A stretch of 64,000 nt of DNA from Ureibacillus composti (GCA_030348875.1 JAUCEP010000002.1:2745001-2809000); one strand, 5' to 3'; shown: positions 38,349 through 47,974, counted from the stretch's first letter. Program-made: numbers and translations. The notes: a model not told the origin generated them from the sequence alone.

Positions 38349-39113
38349 TTACAACGATGTGTTTCCTCCCCATATTCTCGTTACCCAACTTTCAAAATAG
38401 CGAATGCCTCTATCCAATAATAGTCCGAGAAGTCCAATAATAATGATTGCAGCCAATACAACATCTAAACTTAATGAATTTCGTGAATCGACAATTAAAT
38501 AGCCTAGTCCAGATTGTGCCCCCACCATTTCACCGGCTACTAAAAAGATCCACGCTGTTCCAATCGCCATATGAAGTCCATTAGCAATCATTGGAAATGC
38601 GGCTGGAAAAACAACTTTCGTTAATAATTGATAGCGAGTTAATTCAAAATTCGCAGCAAGTCTTAAATGAATGTTGTCGACTTTTCTAACAGCGGAAACA
38701 GTCGATAGTAACACAGGGAAAAATGCGGCAATAAAGATAATTACAATTGCGGGCATATTTCCAATTCCAAACCAAAGAACAATAAATGGTGACCATGCAA
38801 TTGGCGAAACAGGTCTCAACACTTGCACAACTGGGTCAATAATCGACCAAACTTTTTGCATTCTTCCTAAAATTAGGCCGAAAACTATCGCTACAATTAC
38901 AGCCGTTAGATATCCAACCAAAAAGCGATATAGACTTATTTGAATATGTTCCCAAATTGTTCCTTGCATAAATAGTTCTACTATTGATTCCCCAACTTGA
39001 AGTGGAGGTGGTAAAAGTGCCTCTTCAAAGTCACCTACCACAATAATCAATTGCCAAATTATCAGTAATAATGTAAATCCAATGATAGCTAGCCCGATAC
39101 TTCTTCCTTTCAT
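38349..39113 (-). CDS. ABC transporter permease (SsuC/TauC type)
   Basis: About 254 residues, six helices, with the inner-membrane permease EAA loop (LRLAANFELTRYQLLTKVVF ... P) that docks on the ATPase. RPVSPIAWSPFIVLWFGIGN is typical of the nitrate/sulfonate/taurine/riboflavin-precursor branch. I set the start at 39113 because AAGGGGAG is seven bases before it; an in-frame ATG at 39143 would overlap the binding-protein gene. Third gene of the ATPase-binding protein-permease operon. Confidence 0.88.
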   Translation of the reverse strand: MKGRSIGLAIIGFTLLLIIWQLIIVVGDFEEALLPPPLQVGESIVELFMQGTIWEHIQISLYRFLVGYLTAVIVAIVFGLILGRMQKVWSIIDPVVQVLRPVSPIAWSPFIVLWFGIGNMPAIVIIFIAAFFPVLLSTVSAVRKVDNIHLRLAANFELTRYQLLTKVVFPAAFPMIANGLHMAIGTAWIFLVAGEMVGAQSGLGYLIVDSRNSLSLDVVLAAIIIIGLLGLLLDRGIRYFESWVTRIWGGNTSL

Positions 39114-39132
39114 ATTGCTACTCCCCTTCAAT

Positions 39133-40083
39133 CTAATCTTCAATCAACGTAGTATTCACAAAATCTTCATATGATGGGGGTTGCTCAGAAAGACCCATCT
39201 CAATTAAAGAGTCCGTTAAAATTTTATAAGAATCTTCTTGAATTTTTAAATCATTGTAAGAAATCCATTGTAATGATAAATCCAATACTTTATCTTCTAC
39301 GTCTATATATTTCCCAATCACTCTGTGTGCACTTTCATCCCCTGTATGAGCTTTGTCGCCAGCTGCAGCATAATCTTGAACAAATTGTTTTGCAAGCTCC
39401 TCATTTTCTTTAATAAAGTCACCGCGCAACACTAAACCACAATCGATAGAATTTGGCCAAATTTCTTCTGATTGGTACAAAACTTTTCCTTTTTCTAGTG
39501 AAACGGCAATCGCTCCAAATGGTTCTGCTACAACATATCCTGCAATTCTTCCTTCAGCAAGTGCTGCTGGCATTTCAGCAGGTGCTAACTCTACGACATC
39601 CAATTCATCATAAGCAATGCCTGCTTTTTGCAGCATTTGATAAAGAAGAACATTGTGAGTTGAAAATCTATTTGGAATGGCAAAACTTTTTCCTTTTAGA
39701 TCTTCCACATTGTCAATCTCTGGTGAAACAACAACGACATTACCATCACGGTGACCAAGAGCAACAGCTTTTAAATCAATACCTTGTTCTTTTGCTTTCA
39801 TAGCAAGTTGAATCAGTACAGAAGCACCGTCTATTTTTCCAGTATTCAACGCATCCATTAATTCTGGCCAAGAGCCAAATTTCACTAGTTCGATTTCATA
39901 GTCTTCATATTTTTCTTCATTCTGCAAAAATAATGGTGCAGCATGAGTAATTGGTAAATGACCAATTTTGATAACTTTCTTATCTTCTTCCCCGTTGGTA
40001 CTGTCAGTTTCTTGCTCGACACCGCAAGCAGCTAATACTAGTAATAGTGTGATAAGCGTGAAAAGAAAAATATACTTTTTCAA
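39133..40083 (-). CDS. ABC transporter substrate-binding lipoprotein (SsuA/TauA/NrtA type)
   Basis: About 316 residues. The signal peptide KKYIFLFTLITLLLVLAACG ends in a lipobox (cysteine of LAACG). The mature domain shows KIGHLPITHAAPLFL, GKIDGASVLIQLAMKAKEQG and NRFSTHNVLLYQMLQKAGI, the two-lobed fold of binders of nitrate, sulfonates and pyrimidine precursors. Start is a TTG at 40083, eight bases after GGAGG; the ATG at 40098 overlaps that ribosome site. Its ligand cannot be deduced. Confidence 0.85.
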   Translation of the reverse strand: MKKYIFLFTLITLLLVLAACGVEQETDSTNGEEDKKVIKIGHLPITHAAPLFLQNEEKYEDYEIELVKFGSWPELMDALNTGKIDGASVLIQLAMKAKEQGIDLKAVALGHRDGNVVVVSPEIDNVEDLKGKSFAIPNRFSTHNVLLYQMLQKAGIAYDELDVVELAPAEMPAALAEGRIAGYVVAEPFGAIAVSLEKGKVLYQSEEIWPNSIDCGLVLRGDFIKENEELAKQFVQDYAAAGDKAHTGDESAHRVIGKYIDVEDKVLDLSLQWISYNDLKIQEDSYKILTDSLIEMGLSEQPPSYEDFVNTTLIED

Positions 40084-40100
40084 ATGATAATCCTCCATTT

Positions 40101-40883
40101 CTAAATGTTATATTCTAATTGGATTTGCTGTTGTGTAAACTCAAATTCTTTAAAGATGATTTCACGATAATATTGGAAATCAGTACTGGATCGATCTCGA
40201 GATTTCGGGATTTTGATTTCAACCTCTTTATGTATTCGACCTGGATTTGCATTAAGTATCAGCACTCGATCAGCTAAGAAAATGGCTTCATCAATGTCAT
40301 GTGTAACAAGAAGAATGGTTGTATTTTCCGATTGCTGAATATTTAATAATTCTTGTTGTAAATAATAGCGAGTAAAAGTGTCTAGTGCAGCAAATGGTTC
40401 ATCCATCAAAATGACTTCTGGTTGAATGGCTAATGCTCTTGCAATCGCAACGCGTTGTTGCATGCCTCCTGATAATTGACTTGGTAACACATGCAAGCGA
40501 TTCTCTAAACCTACCATTTTTAAGTATTGAAGGGCTTTTTCTCTTCTTTGTTCTTTAGAAAATTCAGAGTTTTCTAGAGCAAATTCTACATTTTTTAGTA
40601 CAGATCTCCATGGTAATAATGCATAATTTTGCATGAGCATAATGCACCGTTTACTCGGCTTTTTTACTAGTTCACCATCTAGAAAAATGTCGCCTTTAGT
40701 AATCGGTTCAAACCCACCGATACAATTTAACAATGTACTTTTCCCACAGCCACTCTTCCCAAGGATTGCAACAATTTCTCCCTTTTTCACTTCTAAAGAA
40801 ATATCATCTAAGATCAGTTCATGGTTTTGTGATTCACCATACCGCTTTGAAACATTTTTTATAGAAATAAGTTTCTCTCCCAT
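40101..40883 (-). CDS. ABC transporter ATP-binding protein (SsuB/TauB type)
   Basis: 260 residues. Walker [18 protein letters not shown]-loop [17 protein letters not shown], signature [18 protein letters not shown], Walker [13 protein letters not shown] and switch histidine [13 protein letters not shown]. Energises import with the binding protein and permease downstream. First gene of the operon; an inverted repeat lies between its promoter and start codon. Confidence 0.93.
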   Translation of the reverse strand: MGEKLISIKNVSKRYGESQNHELILDDISLEVKKGEIVAILGKSGCGKSTLLNCIGGFEPITKGDIFLDGELVKKPSKRCIMLMQNYALLPWRSVLKNVEFALENSEFSKEQRREKALQYLKMVGLENRLHVLPSQLSGGMQQRVAIARALAIQPEVILMDEPFAALDTFTRYYLQQELLNIQQSENTTILLVTHDIDEAIFLADRVLILNANPGRIHKEVEIKIPKSRDRSSTDFQYYREIIFKEFEFTQQQIQLEYNI

Positions 40884-40916
40884 GTAATCCCCACTTTCCG
40901 AACAAAACTTATAATA

Positions 40917-40953
40917 ATACTAGGTTTAGTATGATTTAAGTTATTTTATTATA
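40917..40953 (-). promoter_or_regulatory. ABC operon promoter region and operator-like inverted repeat
   Basis: Minus-strand -10 box TATAAT at 40953-40948, inside the same 16-mer found at the DUF4242 promoter. Just downstream lies a perfect inverted repeat ATACTAGGTTTAGTAT (40917-40932), whose ATACT/AGTAT half-sites match the palindrome at 37799-37811. Confidence 0.6.
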
Positions 40954-41614
40954 CTTTGTTAATTAATTCAACCTAATGTATCAGAAAATTTTATAATTTG
41001 TTTTTTTCATTTAGTTTCTAGAGAAATAACGTCGCATAATAAAAATGAAGAGCGTATAAAGCATTTGCTAAACTGCCCCCTGACAAGTACACAGTGGAAA
41101 TAATAAAAATTTAAGGGTAGCTCTATATTGGATAGTGCTAAGGCAGTTGTAGGAAATATTCAATTTATTAAAAGCCTCTATAAGAAAGGGGTAAAAACTA
41201 AGTGGTATCTAGTATATGAAGGATAAAAAAACTTTTGAATGAACACACATCGACCAATCAAGCCCAAACATGGTCTAAATCCCTGCGTGTGGTGCTAATT
41301 AGAATGGCTGAAGCAACTGACTTTAACGCCCTTACCATAAATGAAGAATTTCTTTGGGAATACAAAGCTATTAACATGATGGATGATATTGATGAAATAT
41401 GGATTTTACCAATCATCGAGCGTGAATGGAAACTACATAATGGAGTTAAAAAGTTAGTTTGGTTTTACATTTCTTCATTATCATTCGATTTCACATCCGA
41501 CACTATAGATAAAAATTGGGAAAGAACTAAAACAACTCCCTTCCTACTTTTCCCAAAGAGAAGGGAGTTATTGGTATCATATAAATAGGTTTTATTAAGA
41601 AGTTTGATTATTTT
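40954..41614. other. intergenic region with a doubtful 117-codon frame
   Basis: The frame 41235-41588 (plus) starts MNEHTSTNQAQTWSKS and has a fairly normal composition, but there is no ribosome site, I recognise no family, and its last 18 codons lie in a perfect inverted repeat that looks like the terminator of the opposite gene. I treat it as chance or as a decayed fragment. Confidence 0.35.
41534..41569 (-). terminator. terminator-like inverted repeat after the GGDEF-EAL gene
   Basis: AACTCCCTTC/GAAGGGAGTT, ten perfect pairs and a 16-base loop, 45 bases beyond the stop at 41615; followed on the minus strand by GTTTTAGTTCTTT. Confidence 0.6.
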
Positions 41615-44089
41615 CTACCTATGTGCTTCACAATCGCTCCCTATAATTGAAGCTTTTGAGATCTGTTCTTCCATTATCCTTTTTTCAGTAATGTCTCTTC
41701 CAACTACAATAAAGTGTTCAGGCTCTCCATTTTCCCCAAGTACCGGTGTACCGACACCTTCAAATAACACAGAATTTCCGTTAACTGTCAAAAAATGAGC
41801 TTCCATCATAGCTGGTGTTTTAGATTTTATTATTTGTTGAAACCCCATTATCACGCGTTGTTTTTCTTCGGGCTGTATTAAATCAAATGAACTTTCTCCT
41901 ATTAATGATCTTAATGGGGAACCGATTACATTTGCTAAGGATGGTGATGAATATAATATCTTTCCATTGATGTCCAATAACATTACAATGTCGGTCATAT
42001 TTTCAGAAATAAGGCGATATATAAATTCACTCTCCTTTAAAGCTTTCTCGGCTTTTTTTCGTGCAGTTATATCAATACAGGACCCAATAACTTCAACTAC
42101 TTCTCCACCCTTTTTTATTGGGCGTAAAGTGGCTAAATAATTTATCCCATTTAATTCGTCTTCATAAGTAACAACTTCTTCTGCTTCCCAAGCCTTATGG
42201 TAGATGGCTGTTTTTTCCATAGCACTTTCATAAGGCAGAAATTCCTCTAATCTTTTACCAATAACTTGAGAAGGAATTAATCCCAAACTGTACATTAATT
42301 CTCCATCACATAGTGTATGAATAAATCGTTCATTAATTTTTTTAAACTTGAAAATCATACCTTGTTGTAATCGAATCGTATCTTGTAACTCTCTTTTAGC
42401 TTCTTCCAATAATTCTTTCATCCACATCTGTTCGTTTAGTTCTCTTGGAATCCCATGGTCTAAAACGATTTGTTCAATATTAGAATGTTTTTGTTCTAAA
42501 TCATTGGCTAATAACGGTTTAGATAAGAAAAACCCTTGCCCTTCATCGCATAAATGTTGCTGCAGAAAAACAAGTTGCTCCTTTGTTTCAATTCCTTCTG
42601 CAACTACTTTCAAATTTAAATTATGAGCCATTGTAATGATAGTTTTAACCATGGTTTCATCGGTAGGATTGTTATGAAGATTTCTAACAAATGATTGGTC
42701 AATCTTTAATGTGTCCACAGGGAAATATTTTAAATAGCTTAGAGAACTGAATCCAGTTCCAAAATCATCAATACTAATAAGAATACCAATCTTTTTTAAT
42801 TGCTGTAGCATTAACATTGTATGGTCAATATCAGCTATCATACTTTCAGTAATTTCAAGTTCTAATAAATGTGGTTCAAGTCCCGTTTTTTGAAGAACAG
42901 TTTCAATCGTTTTAATTAAATTTGGTTGATTAAATTGAATTGCTGACAAATTGACAGAAATAACTGTATTAAATCCTTGTTCTTGCCATATTTTGCTTTG
43001 TTTACAAGCAACATTCAAAACCCATTCTCCGATAGGTATAATTAATCCTGTTTCTTCAGCTATTGGAATAAATGTCCCAGGTGAAACCAAACCCCACTCT
43101 GGATGTTCCCATCGAATTAAAGCTTCTACCCCCACTATTTTCCCTGTATTTAAATTTATTTTAGGTTGATAGTGGAGGAATAATTGATTTTTTTCTATAG
43201 CTTTATAAAGCTCCACTTCTATCTTTAATCGATCAAAACTTCCTTCACCTTCATTACATGAGTAAAACTTGAAATTACTTCCACTTTCTTTTTTTGCTCT
43301 ATTCATTGCGAATGCTGCATTTTTCATTAGTAATTCTACACTTTGTCCATCCTTTGGAGACTGACTTATGCCAATACTTAGTGAAGTTTTTAGTTCATAA
43401 CCATTAATTAAAAATGGACTTGAAACCGACTCCATTATTCGATCAATAGTGGAGAATATTTCCTTTTCATCACGGTACTCCAAAGCGACAAGAAACTGAT
43501 TTCCAGAATAACGAGCAATAAAACCAAATTTGTCTACAGTCCATTTTAGACATTCAGCAGTTTGTTTTATTAATTTGTCACCTATTTCATGACCAAATGT
43601 ATCATTTATTTTTTCAATTTTGTTTATAGATATAAAAATAACTGCAATAGATACTTCAAGAGATTGTAACTTATCATTTAAGTAATTACTAAAAAAATAT
43701 CGGTTGGGTAAATCTGTTAAAACATCATAATTAGCTAGATAATTTCTTTTTTCATACTCTTGCTTTTGTTGCGTAATATCTTTAAAAAATACCGACAAAC
43801 CTTCAGCAGAAGGAAAAGCCCTTATTTCAAACCATTTATTGTTAAAATACTCTTCAAATTCTATAGGTTCTTGTTGCGATAGTGCCCTTTTATATCGGGT
43901 TACAAATTTCTGTATATCTTTATGTGGTAAAGCATCAAAAATATAGCGTCCAACGACATTTTTACGATTAATTTGTAAAAGCCTTTCAGTAACGTTATTT
44001 ATATATTCGATTTTTAAATCTCTATTTAAGGAGTAAAAAGCATCGGATACTCTTTCCAAAATGACCTCAGTATAGCTTGTCTTATTCAA
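41615..44089 (-). CDS. PAS-GGDEF-EAL-PAS-PAS signalling protein (probable c-di-GMP phosphodiesterase)
   Basis: 824 residues. PAS about 10-115; GGDEF-like 125-285, whose signature reads ARYSGNQFLVAL instead of GGDEF, so it is not expected to make c-di-GMP; EAL 300-545 with all catalytic marks: GVEALIRWEHPEWG, VISVNLSAIQFNQP, LLELEITESMI, ISIDDFGTGFSSLSYL, LKIDQSFV, VVAEGIETKEQL and GQGFFLSKPL. Two further PAS regions follow (GMIFKFKKINERFIHTLCDG and LLDINGKILYSSPSLANVIG). Having PAS domains after the EAL is unusual. It is probably a cytosolic phosphodiesterase gated by PAS ligands, with no membrane helix. The gene is single. Confidence 0.92.
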   Translation of the reverse strand: MNKTSYTEVILERVSDAFYSLNRDLKIEYINNVTERLLQINRKNVVGRYIFDALPHKDIQKFVTRYKRALSQQEPIEFEEYFNNKWFEIRAFPSAEGLSVFFKDITQQKQEYEKRNYLANYDVLTDLPNRYFFSNYLNDKLQSLEVSIAVIFISINKIEKINDTFGHEIGDKLIKQTAECLKWTVDKFGFIARYSGNQFLVALEYRDEKEIFSTIDRIMESVSSPFLINGYELKTSLSIGISQSPKDGQSVELLMKNAAFAMNRAKKESGSNFKFYSCNEGEGSFDRLKIEVELYKAIEKNQLFLHYQPKINLNTGKIVGVEALIRWEHPEWGLVSPGTFIPIAEETGLIIPIGEWVLNVACKQSKIWQEQGFNTVISVNLSAIQFNQPNLIKTIETVLQKTGLEPHLLELEITESMIADIDHTMLMLQQLKKIGILISIDDFGTGFSSLSYLKYFPVDTLKIDQSFVRNLHNNPTDETMVKTIITMAHNLNLKVVAEGIETKEQLVFLQQHLCDEGQGFFLSKPLLANDLEQKHSNIEQIVLDHGIPRELNEQMWMKELLEEAKRELQDTIRLQQGMIFKFKKINERFIHTLCDGELMYSLGLIPSQVIGKRLEEFLPYESAMEKTAIYHKAWEAEEVVTYEDELNGINYLATLRPIKKGGEVVEVIGSCIDITARKKAEKALKESEFIYRLISENMTDIVMLLDINGKILYSSPSLANVIGSPLRSLIGESSFDLIQPEEKQRVIMGFQQIIKSKTPAMMEAHFLTVNGNSVLFEGVGTPVLGENGEPEHFIVVGRDITEKRIMEEQISKASIIGSDCEAHR

Positions 44090-44834
44090 AATTTCATCTC
44101 CTGCATTTTAATGATTTCAGTAGCAACAATGATTTTATAGGTAGTTTAGATAATTATTTTTTATATTAACACTATCACTTTTTAACCTTATTATAAAATA
44201 AATTCAAGGGTAATTGGACTCATAAATATATAATATCGAAATTAACATTCTTAATTTATTATTAAAATTTGGAAAATAACCTTTTTCCAGACTAATTTAC
44301 ATTTTATTCAAATTCCATTTTCCATATATTAGATGTTATGTAAATTTCACACGACTTCATGTAGGATCTAATTCTTATATCAAATAAGTTATTTAAAATT
44401 TAGGTTCATTTTAGGTTATGCAAATACAAATACACTAGCGATACTGATGTTTGGTAATAAGCGGGAACTTTTGAATGATTTATTTTAATAAATGCAGAGT
44501 TAATGGAGATACAATTATCCAGAAATAAGTCTTTTCTAAAAAACTTTATATTCCAGAATCAGATAATTATCGAGACAAAAAAACAAGCGCCTTGTCTTGA
44601 GGTATAACTGCACATTGTATTCAGATTGCTATAGTTCAAGATGGGGATGTTTAAGACACAAAGGTAAATTATTTAATGAAATCAGAGAAGTTGAAGTTTT
44701 AACTAAATTTGAAACATGGATGATAAAGGGCGAATACAGTGCCCTCATAGTTCCGTTTCAAAGTTATGAATTATATGTAAGTTCCAAGTTTCTTTTCGCT
44801 CCCTACATACTTAATACTTTTTCAATTGTCTTCG
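44090..44834. other. intergenic or decayed DNA, no assignable gene
   Basis: A frame at 44597-44842 (81 codons) lacks a ribosome site. Around 44410-44490 a short peptide-like stretch (GYANTNTLAILMFGNKRELL) followed by double stops suggests decayed coding DNA of unknown family. The promoter of the GGDEF-EAL gene lies near the left end. Confidence 0.3.
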
Positions 44835-45080
44835 TTAATTAGGGGTCTCAAATTGAATTCGAGAATATTCCCTATACTTCACTTTAGTCCTAGTTAAACG
44901 ATTACCAAATTTTCCAACAAATTCATCATAGATTGAACGATGAAACAAAATAAGATTTTCCAATATACAAATTTGACCGGAGAGTAAAAACTTCCCGAAT
45001 AAGGTAGCATCGATAGCTTTGCTACATTTGCATCCTCAAGCAATAACTATGGGCTAATTTCCCCTAAGTGATAGAAGAAG
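44835..45080 (-). pseudogene. aldehyde dehydrogenase relic
   Basis: Minus strand from about 45070 down reads PIVIA-stop-GCKCSKAIDATLFGKF, then LLSGQICILENLILFHRSIY and DEFVGKFGNRL before a stop at 44835. This is the catalytic-cysteine region of an aldehyde dehydrogenase (family: GGNSP-IVLEDAN, F-GQIC, VH-SIYDEFV-KF) with in-frame TAG and TGA replacing expected codons. Only some 75 codons survive. Confidence 0.75.
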
Positions 45081-45221
45081 AGTTATACAAAAATGGGTTC
45101 AAACAATTCCTCTTTTTAGTTTCCCTTGACCTTTGTCGGTAATTTTACCAGAATTCACTTATTAGTTTCTTTACTTTATTAAGCAAGATTAAGATTACGT
45201 ATTTATTGGTTGGCATTTTTC

Positions 45222-45449
45222 CTATTGTTGTTTCTTACTTCTTTTTATAAGATATAAACGAATTGAACAAGATGCCCAAATAATGATAAGGAAATAAAAA
45301 ATAACTATTTCAGTTACCTCCATTACCAAAAAAGGATTTGTTGCATTATTAAATGATGTTTTTAAGTCAAATCCTAATAATCTGTCCATACCAATAGAAA
45401 AGCCAATTAATAATCCTGACATCAAAATTGAAATACCGAGGATTTTCAA
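45222..45449 (-). CDS. small two-helix membrane protein, possible germinant-receptor D subunit
   Basis: 75 residues with two membrane segments (LGISILMSGLLIGFSIGM and EIVIFYFLIIIWASCSI) and a basic tail. Small two-helix D proteins accompany many Bacillus germinant receptors and tune their response. Size, topology and position after gerB and gerC-like genes support that, though I recognise no sequence motif. Start is TTG after AAAGG, so initiation looks weak. Confidence 0.55.
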   Translation of the reverse strand: MKILGISILMSGLLIGFSIGMDRLLGFDLKTSFNNATNPFLVMEVTEIVIFYFLIIIWASCSIRLYLIKRSKKQQ

Positions 45450-45510
45450 CCTTTATCACGCCCCATAAACAAAAATTTCCTTTTCACCAATTCAATTACG
45501 AATACGTTTA

Positions 45511-46605
45511 TCATTGCTTTTTTCTTTTCTTAAAAAAAGCAATGATAAGTAGGATACTAGGAATAATTACTTGAAAAGGAAGATGCAAATACAAAGGGAC
45601 AATCTGCAGTCCTTCATAAACATGTTCTGAAAAATTGCTGGCAATGGTTATAGATAAAACTAAAAGAAGCAACCCCAATGGATATGCCAATTGTGCCGAA
45701 TCTTTTATATTGAATAAATTTGCAGTACCTGCCAGGGAAGCATAGAAATACAGACTGATTTTAAAATAACCTCCGATAACTGTGGAAAGCATAAAAGTAA
45801 TATCTAGCCGTTCTAAAAAACCTGCAAACTCAATCGTTTGTATGGTTGAAAGAAGGGGGAAAAGTGAACGTGAAATGAGGTCGACACCGAGTACACTGAT
45901 ATTCATAGCCATGATTAGCGCTATGATCAGTCCACTCAGTCCTAGTCCTAGTAACCCGGTTTTCATCGCCTTTGATGATTGTTTCAAATAGGGAAAAATC
46001 ATGGCAAATACTATAACTTCGCCAAAGGGAAAAAACAAGGCTTGCGTAAATGCAGTTTTTACGACCGGCTTTAATCCTTTTTCGAGGAATGGTTCTAGGT
46101 TTGAGATTTGGATAATGCCTGAAATGTTAATTAAAACTATGCCACTGATGCCAATCAACATCATAATTATAAATAGCAGTTCTCCTGTTCGCGCAATGAC
46201 CTCAATTCCTTTACGAATTGTATACACAACCACTAACACCATCAATACATTCATAACAAACAATGGAGTTTCTGGATAAAAGACAGCGATTAGCATTTCT
46301 CCAAAATCCCTCAGAACTCTTGCTCCAATATACATAAAGTAAAGCACATAAAAGAAGGCCAAAACTTTCCCTAAAACGCTCCCAAGTATTATCTGCATAT
46401 ATTCAGTAAGCGGAATATCCGGATAATAAGAATAAAGGCTATGATAAATCCAAAATAAACAACAGCCGCCTGCCAACCCAATCAAAACTGCCAGCCAAGC
46501 GTCCTGTTTCGCTTCAATGGCAAGAGGAACTAAAATTGCACTACCAATTTCAAATAAGAAAATTAGCACTAAAAGCTGGTACGCGCTAATTTTTGCCTTT
46601 TCCAA
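45511..46605 (-). CDS. GerAB-type spore germination permease (germinant receptor B subunit)
   Basis: 364 residues, ten helices, APC-superfamily fold of GerAB/GerBB/GerKB. MEKAKISAYQLLVLIFLFEI and YHSLYSYYPDIPLTEYMQII are typical of the family, which binds germinants in the spore inner membrane. Start is TTG after AAGGGGTGA. It lies 24 bp after the gerC-type gene. The order C-B-D on this strand would fit the distal part of an A-C-B-D receptor operon. Confidence 0.9.
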   Translation of the reverse strand: MEKAKISAYQLLVLIFLFEIGSAILVPLAIEAKQDAWLAVLIGLAGGCCLFWIYHSLYSYYPDIPLTEYMQIILGSVLGKVLAFFYVLYFMYIGARVLRDFGEMLIAVFYPETPLFVMNVLMVLVVVYTIRKGIEVIARTGELLFIIMMLIGISGIVLINISGIIQISNLEPFLEKGLKPVVKTAFTQALFFPFGEVIVFAMIFPYLKQSSKAMKTGLLGLGLSGLIIALIMAMNISVLGVDLISRSLFPLLSTIQTIEFAGFLERLDITFMLSTVIGGYFKISLYFYASLAGTANLFNIKDSAQLAYPLGLLLLVLSITIASNFSEHVYEGLQIVPLYLHLPFQVIIPSILLIIAFFKKRKKQ

Positions 46606-46629
46606 TAAATCACCCCTTATTTTTAGTTC

Positions 46630-47898
46630 TTATTTTTCCATATCCGAAAAATATGAATTGGTTCTTAGGCCGCTGCGCCGTACAAAAGCTTCAACTTTAA
46701 CCTGTACGTTCAAGTTTGGAAAGTAATTATTGTTCCAATCATCTTTCATTTTTCCCCATTTTTTAGGATTAGAACGATGAACTTCTTCGCCAAATCCAAA
46801 AATATCCGTCTTATTTTGTTGGGCACGCTTAACCGTATCTTCTAACATTGTCTTGATTTTCTTTTCCAGTTCTTTCTCTAATTCCAGAATAACTTTCGGA
46901 TCCTTCAAGTTAATGGGTGTCCTTACTTCGCGAATATCACCTTCAGCACGGACATTAATTGTAATAGTTGGGATGTCATTTATTACGTCTGCAGAAACTT
47001 TTGTTTTTTGACGAATAACATTGTAAACGATGGCGTTCTTCTTTCCTTCCCTGTTCAGTTCCACATCAGTTTCTTTAATTTTATCAAGTATCCAAATTAC
47101 CCCTTTGGCCATATCATCATGATACCAGTCAATCAACTTTCCTTCTTTGAAGATGGCCAACCCATCTGCTTCCAAAGTGGTATCGAGTTCAGATTTCTGG
47201 ATATTTTCCAATTTTTTACCAAGTTCAATATCTCCTTTCATACTAATACCACTGATCACCGGTTCTTTCCCTTTGGAGGTAAGTGCCTTAATAACATCCT
47301 GAAGAGTAACTTCCATATTTGCACCTCTGGATTGTTCAGTAACTTCTAAAGTTCCGTTCACTTTTTCAGCTGGAATTTTATCAACACCTGTTAAAGTTTT
47401 AAGCAAATCTCCCGCTTTTGTATTATGAGCAATCACAAGCCTTGTAGTCGACCGGATTTCCGGATCCCGTTCGAAGGCGTCTAAAACATTTTCTATTCCA
47501 TCTTCTTGTGCCACCTCTTCACTCAATACAATTAAATTTGCATGAGCATGATACAGCTTACGGGAGATTTTGGATGAAGCGTTGAAATGGGCCTCAAGTA
47601 CACTGTCTCCTTTTGCAGTGTAAACAGTAACTGCAGGACTCTGCCCACCTCCGCCACCCTGAAGTCCTCCCGCTACGTTTGATGGATTGATTAGTTGAAT
47701 GGTCTTGACGTATTGACCCTCTTCATTTTTATCAATAGCCATGGCAGATATGATTGCCAACTCATTTACTTCTTTCTGACTCCAACATCCCGATAGAAAT
47801 AAGATACTTGCTATTATGGAGCCATCCTTTTTTAGGTAGCTCCATCTCACTAAGGGGATGACAAAATATAGTTTTTCAATTTTTCCAATTTGATACAA
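46630..47898 (-). CDS. GerAC-type spore germination lipoprotein (C subunit), uncertain N-terminus
   Basis: Up to 422 residues, Ger(x)C family. The lipobox FLSGC (cysteine near residue 38 of the longest frame) followed by WSQKEVNELAIISAMAIDKN is diagnostic; domains continue with SKISRKLYHAHANLIVLSEE and a C-terminal half NVQVKVEAFVRRSGL. The N-terminus is odd: the only start giving the whole signal peptide is a TTG at 47898 without a ribosome site, and a GTG at 47850 has none either. No A-subunit gene precedes it; instead divergent coat genes begin 77 bp away. The gene may have lost its true start by rearrangement. Confidence 0.8.
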   Translation of the reverse strand: MYQIGKIEKLYFVIPLVRWSYLKKDGSIIASILFLSGCWSQKEVNELAIISAMAIDKNEEGQYVKTIQLINPSNVAGGLQGGGGGQSPAVTVYTAKGDSVLEAHFNASSKISRKLYHAHANLIVLSEEVAQEDGIENVLDAFERDPEIRSTTRLVIAHNTKAGDLLKTLTGVDKIPAEKVNGTLEVTEQSRGANMEVTLQDVIKALTSKGKEPVISGISMKGDIELGKKLENIQKSELDTTLEADGLAIFKEGKLIDWYHDDMAKGVIWILDKIKETDVELNREGKKNAIVYNVIRQKTKVSADVINDIPTITINVRAEGDIREVRTPINLKDPKVILELEKELEKKIKTMLEDTVKRAQQNKTDIFGFGEEVHRSNPKKWGKMKDDWNNNYFPNLNVQVKVEAFVRRSGLRTNSYFSDMEK

Positions 47899-47974
47899 AA
47901 CTAAAAAACGAATCTGTATAAATAGACTTGCTACAGGGTAGCCTTTTTAAAGAAAAATGTGGAGGTGCAACTAC

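Noticed and set aside
41235..41588. 117-codon frame on the plus strand
   Set aside because: No ribosome site or recognisable family, and its end lies in the terminator-like repeat of the opposite gene; kept only as a note.
44597..44842. 81-codon frame on the plus strand
   Set aside because: No ribosome site; neighbouring frames look equally likely, and the right end overlaps the aldehyde dehydrogenase relic.
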